A DNA stretch of 22,162 bases from Eggerthellales bacterium UBA948 (GTDB lineage Bacteria > Actinomycetota > Coriobacteriia > Coriobacteriales > UBA8131), in assembly GCA_002293265.1 (NCBI GenBank), contig DBCW01000010.1, forward strand, positions 1 to 22,162. Reading direction: 5' to 3'. Position numbers and translations under genes: made by a program. The notes under the pieces were generated by a model that worked only from the letters and a program-made list of their open reading frames with translations, ran no database searches and was not told the DNA's origin. Shown here in pieces: positions 6,047-16,000 of this stretch. Each line of letters begins with the position of its first letter. Position 1 is the first letter of the stretch.

Positions 6047-6846
6047 TGACTACAAACACGAACATAAACAGCAATACAAGCGCTGGCGTACAGACAAATA
6101 CTAAACTTGAGACTTTTCCGGAGCTTACGGTTGTGCATCTTTATCCGCATGAAATGGATATCAATGGTGACTACGGCAATTTGCTCACTTTGCTCAAGCG
6201 CATGCAGTGGCGAGGCATTCCTGTCAAGCGCGTGCGTCATAACATTGGCGACGAGTTTCCGCAGGACGCAGACATAATCTTTGGCGGCGGCGGCGAAATC
6301 ACTGACAAGTCCGATGTACACTGCGACATTCTCCGCATAAAAGATCAACTTAGATTTGTGGTGGAACAGGGTGCTGCGACCCTAGTGTTTGGTGGCAGTT
6401 ACCAGCTATTTGGCTCCGGCATCAAACTTGAAAATAGTGAGGAGCTTGAGGGGCTTGGTCTCTTTGATATGCATACCGTTATCGAGGGCGAGCGATTTAT
6501 CGGCAATGTTGCAGCTAAAAGCGATCGCTTTGGAACAATCGTAGGTTTTGAGAATCATGCTGGTAAAACCTATTTGAAAGAGCGTTTTAAGCCGCTGGCG
6601 CAAGTTACAAAAGGCTTGGGAAATAACGGCAGTGACAGTGGCGAGGGCGTGCATTATCGCCACGCCATTGGTAGCTATCTATATGGGCCGCTGTTGCCAA
6701 AGAATCCGGCGATCGCAGATTATCTGATCCACAAGGCCTTGGAGCATCACTTGGGTAGGCGAGTAGCAGCAGATGAGTTGGCTTTGCTTACAGAGGTAGA
6801 TGCTTGTGCGGTAAAAGCAGCCGAGATTGCTCTGAGCCGTCTGTAA
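6046..6846 (+). CDS. gatD: GatD-like class I glutamine amidotransferase lacking catalytic Cys and His
   Basis: The 266-residue protein is the CobQ/GatD type of amidotransferase. Recognisable family blocks are LYPHEMDINGDYGN (canonically GDxGN), WRGIPV, DIIFGGGGE, GFENHAGKT and GSYLYGPLLPKNP. GatD normally releases ammonia from glutamine and passes it to MurT. In active members the nucleophile lies in a block like CGGYQLLG and the catalytic His in YLHGP. Here the first block reads VFGGSYQLFG with Gly116 in the Cys position, and the second reads YLYGP with Tyr213 in the His position. The usual GGGQD loop is also altered to GGGGE. Two of the catalytic residues are thus missing, so glutaminase activity is unlikely. 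The frame is intact and coupled to murT (TAATG), which argues against simple decay. Confidence 0.85.
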   Translation: MTTNTNINSNTSAGVQTNTKLETFPELTVVHLYPHEMDINGDYGNLLTLLKRMQWRGIPVKRVRHNIGDEFPQDADIIFGGGGEITDKSDVHCDILRIKDQLRFVVEQGAATLVFGGSYQLFGSGIKLENSEELEGLGLFDMHTVIEGERFIGNVAAKSDRFGTIVGFENHAGKTYLKERFKPLAQVTKGLGNNGSDSGEGVHYRHAIGSYLYGPLLPKNPAIADYLIHKALEHHLGRRVAADELALLTEVDACAVKAAEIALSRL

Positions 6847-6920
6847 AACACCATATTGTGCGTGTATCAAGGGGGCGAGTTGCCGTTTGGCGAGCTTCTT
6901 TTCACGTCAGCTTAACAAAA

Positions 6921-6950
6921 TTTAAAAAAATATTGCGCTTGCTCTATAAT
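6921..6950 (+). promoter_or_regulatory. Probable gdhA promoter
   Basis: A perfect TATAAT (6945-6950) lies about 65 bases before the gdhA start. It is preceded by an A/T-rich stretch, TTTAAAAAAA (6921-6930), that can act as a weak -35 and UP-like region at 17-18 bases. A T run follows the -10 box. Confidence 0.5.
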
Positions 6951-7006
6951 TTTTTCTCCGCAGACAATACGTACAAGCATATTAAGACAACAGGAATACG
7001 ACTTAG

Positions 7007-8365
<1,359 letters not shown>

Positions 8366-8402
8366 AAGAACTGTCGCCCAAAAAGCGTGTAGTACGATTA
8401 AA

Positions 8403-8438
8403 AAAGAGGCACGAGCAGTAATTGGCTCGTGCCTCTTT
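8403..8438 (+). terminator. Intrinsic terminator after gdhA
   Basis: AAAGAGGCACGAGC pairs with GCTCGTGCCTCTTT over 14 bp around an 8-base loop. The stem is flanked by an A run upstream and a short CTTT downstream. It lies about 40 bases past the gdhA stop. Confidence 0.85.
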
Positions 8439-8738
8439 GCTGTCTGCCATGCAACGTACAAATCGGCACTTCCTAAGGCGTGTCTATGTTTTTTGGACTT
8501 TCGCCCGGATGAATGGGGGTTATGTTTTTGTGATTTTTTGTTGTGTGTGCGTGTACGTGTACTTTACTGTAGAATCTTTCTGTTAAAAACAATGAATATG
8601 ATTACAGGTTAGCAATTGTGTGGGTTCTACATGGAAGCTTTGCGCATGAAGGGCAAGCTTTCAAGACGTAGATGGGAGACCGGACACAAGTAAGCCTTGC
8701 TAGAGGAGCATGCTTCACTTAGGTGACGTGCATCGTAT
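8439..8738. other. Long leader region before the giant surface protein
   Basis: About 300 bases without a supported gene lie between the gdhA terminator and the surface-protein start. It holds a T- and GT-rich tract (about 8525-8560), a TAGAAT that could be a -10 box (8570-8575) and a bulged stem around GAAGCTTTGC and GCAAGCTTTC (about 8633-8663). A 20-codon basic frame (8631-8693) has no ribosome site. No known riboswitch pattern could be recognised. AGGAGG (8739-8744) ends the leader. Confidence 0.35.
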
Positions 8739-8750
8739 AGGAGGTTTATT

Positions 8751-10754
8751 GTGTTACCGGGAGATCGCCATAAGAGCGAAGCAGACAAAATTTTAGCCGC
8801 ACAGAAATTGCGTGTATCAAGAAAACTCAGAAACAACTTTACAAAAGTGCTGTCGATAGTACTGGCAATGCTAATTTCTTTGCCATTGGTGCAGGTAAAT
8901 GCGATATCGGTAGATATTGCTCAGGTTAAGAGTGTTGCTGCAAGTGGCACCAACAGCGATCTTGTCTCTGTAGCTCGTGACAAGGAAAATGACGTATCGG
9001 ATTTAATGACAATAACTACCTTTGAAGCGCTTGAAACCCCTACGCGTGAATACGCCATAAAGGATGCTCCCAAGACACAAGATGCGCTTGGCTTGCCGGA
9101 GATGCTTGCAGCGACAGTGAATGGAAAGAAAGCACAAGTACCGGTTACTTGGACGGCCGATAAATCTTATAAAGGGGCACTTGGCAAAACGATCTTTACT
9201 GCAATTCCTGCAGATGGCTATGCATTGGCGCAGGGCGTGCAGACACCCATCGTCACCGTGACGGTGACGCGTACCGGACCGGGCACTAGCGTGACGCGGT
9301 TTGTTGTTGGTGGAGAGTGCGGCATAAACGGCGGCAACCTCACCTGGAGTCTTGACACAAATGTAGGCACACTTACCGTTTCCGGCACGGGGGATATGGC
9401 CAAATACAATTTAAATACGTCTCCACAGATTAAAGCGCCGTGGACAGACTATCGTACATATATAAAACGTATCGTGCTGGCGGAAGGGATAACGTCGATC
9501 GGTGATTATGCGTTTTGCGCCTCAGCCGTGGATTTGAACCTGACCGGTCTAAGTCTACCGAGTACCTTGAAAGTAATCGGCAGGAGCGCATTTCAAGACT
9601 CGGTGAGGTTTAATGTCGCGATTACTTTTCCCGAAGGGTTGACCCGAATAGAAAGAAATGCCTTTACGCAGTCGTCGATAACGGCAGTCGTCTTTCCTCA
9701 GAGCCTCGAGTATATCGGAGGCAATGCGTTTTGGAATAACGGCAGCTTGCTGGACGTGACGTTCAAACGTGTTTCTTCGGCGCCTGTAGTGGATACGCAG
9801 GCATTCTATCAATGCAAAGGTTCATCGATGACTCTTCGCATTCCTTCCAACTCTCCTTATTACACTTCAGAGTGGAAAAACTCGCTCCTTGCGCTTCAGT
9901 ATGCGAAGGTCGTCCCTTTCGAGGCAAACTACATCTACAACGTCACCCTCTACGGCAACGGCGGCAACCCAGGCACCAACCTCACGAGCTACACCTATGG
10001 CTACGGTGCCACCTTGCCCACCGACTGGTATAGAGAAGGCTACACTTTCGCCGGATGGTATGACGGTAACGGCACTTTGGTGTCCTCCATCTCCACCACC
10101 GACAGCGGCGATAAAGTGTTCTGGGCCGGGTGGAACGTCAACTACTACACCTTAAGTACTGCCACCTCCGGCGGCGGTTCGGCCGGCGGCGGCGGTTCCT
10201 TCGCCTACGGGTCGACGCCCTCTATTTGGGCATCGCCATCTGCCGGTTGGTATTTCGCCGGTTGGTCACACAATAGTGGACCGGGCGGTCTCACCAACTC
10301 CGGTGCGGCATCTACCGGATTTAGCATGGGCGCGGGCAACTCCACCGTGACCGCGAACTTCGCGCGTAATAGCTACCGGATTACCACCGCGAACGGCACC
10401 GGTGGCGCGAGCGTGACCGCGGGCGGGGATTGGTCTTATGGCATCGCACAGACGATCACGGCAACACCTGCCACGGGCTACAACTTCAGCCACTGGTCGC
10501 AAAGCGGTACCCAGGGCACCTTCGGCAACGCTTATGCAGCCTCCACCACTTTCACGCCGGGAGCGGGAGCAACTACGATCACGGCAAACTACACGCCAAT
10601 TACTATAGTGTCACGCTTAATGCCGATGGCGGCTCAGGCAGTGCACTTACCGGCTATACATATGGAGTGGGAGCTACACTGCCCACTTACACCAAGACTG
10701 GATATTTATTCAGAGGTTGGTATGCCTCATCAACATTTAGCGGCAGTGCAGTAA
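8751..10754 (+). CDS. N-terminal fragment of giant surface protein: signal peptide, BspA leucine-rich repeats, B repeats
   Basis: The GTG start at 8751 follows a strong AGGAGG (8739-8744) at 6-base spacing. A basic N-terminal region leads to a hydrophobic segment (VLSIVLAMLISLPLV, residues 33-47) and a likely signal-peptidase site after VNA (51). An Ig-like stretch (about 100-180) with VPVTWTADKSYKG follows. A BspA-type LRR_5 region comes next (about 190-360; ITSIGDYAF, LKVIGRSAF, LTRIERNAF, LEYIGGNAF). InlB-type B repeats follow from about 395 (REGYTFAGWYDGNG) and two divergent B repeats (GWYFAGWSHN, GYNFSHWSQS). After residue 616 the true frame is lost at about 10598, and the last 51 residues to the stop at 10752 are out-of-frame. 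The product would be secreted but unanchored. Codon use in 9,900-10,600 is much richer in G and C than in the rest. Confidence 0.75.
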   Translation: MLPGDRHKSEADKILAAQKLRVSRKLRNNFTKVLSIVLAMLISLPLVQVNAISVDIAQVKSVAASGTNSDLVSVARDKENDVSDLMTITTFEALETPTREYAIKDAPKTQDALGLPEMLAATVNGKKAQVPVTWTADKSYKGALGKTIFTAIPADGYALAQGVQTPIVTVTVTRTGPGTSVTRFVVGGECGINGGNLTWSLDTNVGTLTVSGTGDMAKYNLNTSPQIKAPWTDYRTYIKRIVLAEGITSIGDYAFCASAVDLNLTGLSLPSTLKVIGRSAFQDSVRFNVAITFPEGLTRIERNAFTQSSITAVVFPQSLEYIGGNAFWNNGSLLDVTFKRVSSAPVVDTQAFYQCKGSSMTLRIPSNSPYYTSEWKNSLLALQYAKVVPFEANYIYNVTLYGNGGNPGTNLTSYTYGYGATLPTDWYREGYTFAGWYDGNGTLVSSISTTDSGDKVFWAGWNVNYYTLSTATSGGGSAGGGGSFAYGSTPSIWASPSAGWYFAGWSHNSGPGGLTNSGAASTGFSMGAGNSTVTANFARNSYRITTANGTGGASVTAGGDWSYGIAQTITATPATGYNFSHWSQSGTQGTFGNAYAASTTFTPGAGATTITANYTPITIVSRLMPMAAQAVHLPAIHMEWELHCPLTPRLDIYSEVGMPHQHLAAVQ

Positions 10755-11026
10755 CTGTCATTGGCACTACAGAAACGGGCGCTAAGACTTTTTGGGCCAA
10801 GTGGATACCGGATACATAAAGTATTACATGGGTCACAAACGGCGGTCTGCCTGTGCCAACGCAAAGCGTTGTCAGCTACGGCAGCAAGATAAGTGCACCG
10901 GAAATATCCAGACCGGGTTAGACCTTTGACGGCTGGTATACAGACTCAGGTTTTGCAAATGCTGCAAGTTTTCCTATTACGATAACTGCCAATATCTCAC
11001 TTTATGCAAAGTTTACGGCCAATCCG

Positions 11027-13068
11027 CATACGATCATCACGCAGATGTATGACGAGGACTTAAGCCAAGTAATCTCAGGGCAGTGGGAAAACTCGATAAC
11101 AACAGGTGGTTCATGGACTACTGACTCGGCACATGGCCTTGTTGCAAACGTTGGTAAAGGCTGGGACTTCATTGGTTGGGAGATAATGCCCGGCGGTAGC
11201 GGAAGTTTAGGCAGTGCTTCCAGCTCTACACTTACCAATGTCACGTTTACTGCCGGCGCTACAGACGCAATAATTCGTGCCAGGTTTAAGCGCGAGGTAT
11301 ATGTAAACGGGCTATCGCTATCTGCCCTACCAAGTGTAGGCGGCAAGGTGTCTTTGGATGGCAACACCTGGGACACAACCGTTAGCACCACCTCAACGTA
11401 TCAGGCCCAAAATAATATCTACGCTCAGGCAAACAATGGCTATCACTTTGAGGGCTGGACAAGTAAAGGCGCGCTTGGCTCCTTGTCTGATGCAGGTAAG
11501 TTGAATACCGGCTTTACTCATGGTGCTGAAGCGGCAGAGCTTATCGCAAATTTTGATCCCAATACAGTTACCGTAAACATTAAGGTGGACGGCAAGGCTT
11601 TTGCGGGACACAACAAAGAGTTGCTGCTTTTTAATTTGTCAACGCTAACGTTTATTGAGGCAGACGAGCAGCCGGCTTCAGGCGCAAACGCAAATCCAAG
11701 TTCGAGCATTTTGTTTAGCGCTTTGGCAAATGGCACATACACAGTCTATGAAAAAGTGGGCAATTCCAGAAAAAGTACCGGTACTTACGTTGTTGTTAAA
11801 GATGACGATGTAAGCACAGACATAAATTATTACTCGCTAACAGCCAAGTCTTCACCTGCAAGTGTCACATCAACGTCCGGCAGCGGTACATACATAGCCG
11901 GAACAGAAGTGCATGTAAGTGCGACTGCTAATGCGGGATACAGATTTGAAGGCTGGACGATCACAGGCCAAGGTCTGCTGGAGAATGCCGATAAGACCAC
12001 AGCAACTGTTCACATGGGTGAAGGTGCGGTTACGGTTAATGCAAGTTACATAGCTTTCACGCACCAAATAACCGTTAAACCTTACGACGCAGATAAAGGC
12101 GTAGAGCTTATAGACACATTAAACGTTGTTAACACGAGTGGCGGCGGTTGGGATACTGATACAAGCCACGAACTTATTGCCACATCTACTGCCGGCTGGG
12201 TCTTTGATGGTTGGCAGATTTTAAGTGGCACCGGCAAGTTGACTGATGCGACTTTAGCAAGTGTTACCTTTACGGTAGGATCAAGCGATGCAACTATCTA
12301 CGCCAAGTTCAAACGCGTGTTTTATGAAGGCGGACTCACCTTGGTGTCTAAGCCAAGTGAGGGCGGCAAGGTATCTTTTGAGGGCAATACTTGGAATACA
12401 ACTATTACTGCAGATACTACATTTGACACGCCGATAGATATCTATACTCAGCGAATCGACGGGTATCGTTTTAGTGGTTGGGTCGCTGCCGGTTTGCTTG
12501 GTAACATAGCAGACTCATCGGCATTATTTACTTCATTTACACCCGGTGCTGAGTGTGCAACTCTGAGTGCGACGTATTCTCCCAATATAGTCACACTATA
12601 CATCAATTTGGATGATGAGCCATTTTTAAGCCATGGCAAAGAGTTCGCACTCAGCACTGACGGCTTAAACTTTACCACGGCAGATACGGATACGGCCGGC
12701 AGCGCAAGTATTACGTTTAGTGCAGTTCCTGATGGAAAATATTCAGTTTATGAGGGAGTTGAGGGCTCCAGAATAAATACCGGCATCACCGTTACCGTAG
12801 ATAACGCCGATACAAGCACTGCGCTTGATTATTACACTTTGAGCACTGTGGCATTACCAAATAGCGCAGGGACAACAAGTGGGGACGGTATCTACTTGTC
12901 CGGCACCGATGTTGTTGTCACGGCTACAGCAAATGACGGCGCTGCTTTTAAGCTGTGGAGTGCGGACAATACCGGCAGCACATTTGGTGCGAGCGGCGCT
13001 CAAAGCGCAAGTACAACTTATGAGTTGAACGCAAAAAGCGTGCTTACGGCTTATTTTATGGTAGTGGG
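11027..13068 (+). repeat. Tandem duplication of a module of about 1,035 bases inside the adhesin gene
   Basis: Translated copies begin HTIITQMYDEDLSQ (11027) and HQITVKPYDADKG (12062). They share the same order of blocks: DGW or IGW repeat, ARFKR or AKFKR, GGKVSLDGNTW or GGKVSFEGNTW, FTHGAEAAEL or FTPGAECATL, then TVYE or SVYE, then a YYSL or YYTL strand and a SGTDV-type repeat. Copy one ends at about 12061 and copy two at about 13068. They have diverged clearly at the protein level, so the duplication is old. Confidence 0.7.
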
Positions 13069-16000
13069 AAATACGTCAGGTTCCGGGCTTGTACTTAGCG
13101 TACCTGATCAATCCCGTAAGCTGCGTTTGCCGCAAGACCGGCAAAATATCTTAGTAAGCGCAACTATCAGTTTGGACAGTACAGATCCAAATCAAGAGGG
13201 AAACATCTCTGAGCTTAAATGGTTAAGAGTTGGTCTTACTAATGCAAGTGAAAAGCTTGATGCAGTTGACTTTGACACAGCGTATGACGCTGCTGACCCA
13301 AGCAATGCGGGTATTGTTACTACAGGTGGGTTTAGCGCAGATGGATTTAATGCAAGTGCAACTGTGCCTGCTAACGCCAACGGGCGTTACTGGTTTAAGC
13401 TTACATTTGGCTCCGGCGCGGCAAGTACAACTGCCATCGATCATGTAGACATCAAAAACGTATTTAGCCCTTACGGCATAAACGTATCGCATATTTCTGC
13501 GGACACAACGCTTTTAGCATATACGCCCGTTCTTAATACAGAAAACTCAGCTCCGGGTATACCTTATGACCTGGATGGCAAGACAGTGCTCACAACACTT
13601 GCCACAGGTTTAGATTTTGATCAGGTAAAGCTTGTGGGCAACAGCACTTATGAGAATGCTTATAGCTGGATGGCTCCGGGCGCAGCCGGCGCAAATACAG
13701 CGGCAACGCTTACATTGGATGGTGCATTTCTTGAAAACTCCATATGCAACGAAGAGCCTATAGGTGAGCAAAACCGTCACTATTACTCCATAAAATACAC
13801 TAAGGATGCGGGTGTATGGGTGACACTTAGAGCTTACAGGGTAGACGTTGAGGGTAGTGCGCTTGCGGGAGATGTGGCGGCAGGCAGCGCGGACGCTGAT
13901 AATTACGAAGACTTTGAAGCTCCCAAAGATAGTGCAGTATCGCAAACAGTTACAAGTTTTAAAACCCAAGGGGCACACTTTGTGCCAATGCAAGTGATAA
14001 AGCAGGCGGTGCCGCCAAGCGATCCGCCAACTGCTTTAACCTATCAGCCGCTGGGTTACTACATTGCTGCAAGCGAAGTTGACCTTCAAGATTATGCAGA
14101 CTTTGATCCGTTTGTAAGTGCAACTTATGCAAATGTTAAGTATACAGCGCTTAACTGGGCAGACTTTGATCCCAAGTTTACGTTGGCAACATCGCAAGAT
14201 GCGCAAGGTTTTTGGCCGCTTGCAGGTGGCGAAAAGTTGTATGTGGTCTACGGCAGCGCCGCAGATGGCAGTACCGGAGAAATTGCTCAGGTTTGGGAAA
14301 ACTATGTGCTTTATGATGCGAATGGCACTAATGGTGCTACCGGAAGCGAGATCAAGTCGCCAACGTATGTATTGTTTGACCCAACAAGCGCTAATTATCA
14401 GCGCACAACTGCCCAAAATGATGTAGCCGGATACGTGGCCGTAGGTTACCGCATTGTAAGTGCTGCCGATTTTGCGTCTGCTGATCTGTCCGATACCGAC
14501 GATGTTTCTTTTGCAGCACTTCCAAATGACCCTATGGCTCCACAATACGGCTGTGTGTCTGTATCAATCGATGGTGCAGATCTTAGGTATGGTACAGATC
14601 CCGGGAATTATCCACATGTAATTTATTATTACGCGCCTGATGCAGATGGCGATGGTATAGCGGATGGCGATGAATACAATGTTGTTGTGAACTTTATTGG
14701 TGTTAAGGCGGACGGCACTCAAAGTGTGCTTAAGTCTGCTGTTGATATTTCTCTTCGTCGTGATGTTGGGGCTGCTGAGAGTAGTGCTGTAGGTGGTGGC
14801 GTTGTTGGTGGCAGTGGCGAAGGCGGCAATGTAGCAGGTGGCAATACCGCAGATAAAACTATCTACATTGGGCTTAACGGCAGCGTTTACAACTCGCTGT
14901 TTACCCTTGGCGCACCTGACTACAACACCAAAGACTTTGGTGAGACGTATACCAAGCTTGATGGTTTGTTGGGTGCAGGCGCACCTTCAGCGAAATGGTA
15001 CTTTAATAGTGGGGCTACCAGTGCCAACGCGTTTGCCACATACAACCAGGTAGTTCCGGTGAACCTGAACACTGAGGCGAGCGGTGAAAGCATTGTCTTT
15101 AGTTATGACTACGCAACGGATGCAGACACGCCGGATAAAGATCAATACATTGTTGAGAAGTACAAAGATGTAAGCGGCACAACAATTGCAGCTGATAGCC
15201 AAACATTCGCTCTTAAAAGTGATGTATATAACAAGGCAGGCTTAAACTTAAACGGCTACGCCCTGCTTGGTTGGTATGCGGGAGACTTTGTTGGCGTAAA
15301 TGCAGGTGTAGGTGCCGGTGCAGGTGCCGGTGCAGATGCAGGTGCCGGTGCAGGTGTAGGTGCCGGTGCAGATGCAGGTGCCGGTGCAGATGCAGGTGCA
15401 GGTACGAGTGTTCCTGCGAACGCCGCTGTTGCAGAGGAGCTATTGAATACCGTTGGCTTTAGTGCTGTGCCTTTAGCTACACTGGGTGCAGGGCGAGTAG
15501 AAAACACGCAGACAATCACCTTTGTTTATGGGGCATTTGCAGATGATGCTGATGGTGACGGTTGGACAAATGAAGAAGAAAGCGTTGGCGGCACTGATGC
15601 GTTAACAGCAGAAAAGCGCATACTCAGCTTTGATGCAAACGGCGGAAGTGCTGCACCGGCAAGTATCGAAGCTCCTCAAAACGGCAGTTATGAAGTTACT
15701 CTGCCTGAAACAGGCACGATGCAAAATCCGGGATATACATTTGTGGGCTGGTCAGAAAGTCTGTCTGCAATCAGTGCAACATATCAAGCCGGGGACAGCT
15801 TTGTGCTTAAAAGGATCGATGGGCGCAGCTATGAAGGTTTGGGAGATAATGGATCAAATGTCACGCTTTATGCAATTTGGGCTACTGCACCTGTAAGCTA
15901 TTTGCAAGTGCCGGAAGTTAAATCTGACGGAAGCGTGGTGTTAAGAGGAAGTGTTAGATTTACTCAACATAACTACAATATTGAAATGAAGATTAGGGCA

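Noticed and set aside
8631..8693. 20-codon basic frame in the adhesin leader as a possible leader peptide
   Set aside because: It has no ribosome site and no attenuator-like arrangement of hairpins. Too short to support.
8580..8745. Riboswitch (for example cyclic-di-GMP type) before the surface protein gene
   Set aside because: Words such as AGGGCAAGC recall parts of the motif, but the conserved core and paired helices could not be assembled.
10596..10604. Programmed -1 frameshift in the adhesin
   Set aside because: The site CCA-ATT-ACT is not a slippery heptamer, no clear downstream stem was seen, and two further stops follow in the shifted frame.
15297..15410. Tandem repeats as a CRISPR array
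   Set aside because: Units are short, contiguous and in frame, with no unique spacers.
15256..15519. Minus-strand Ala/Pro-rich frame and plus-strand Cys/Arg-rich frame over the microsatellite
   Set aside because: Both are shadow frames created by the hexanucleotide repeat.
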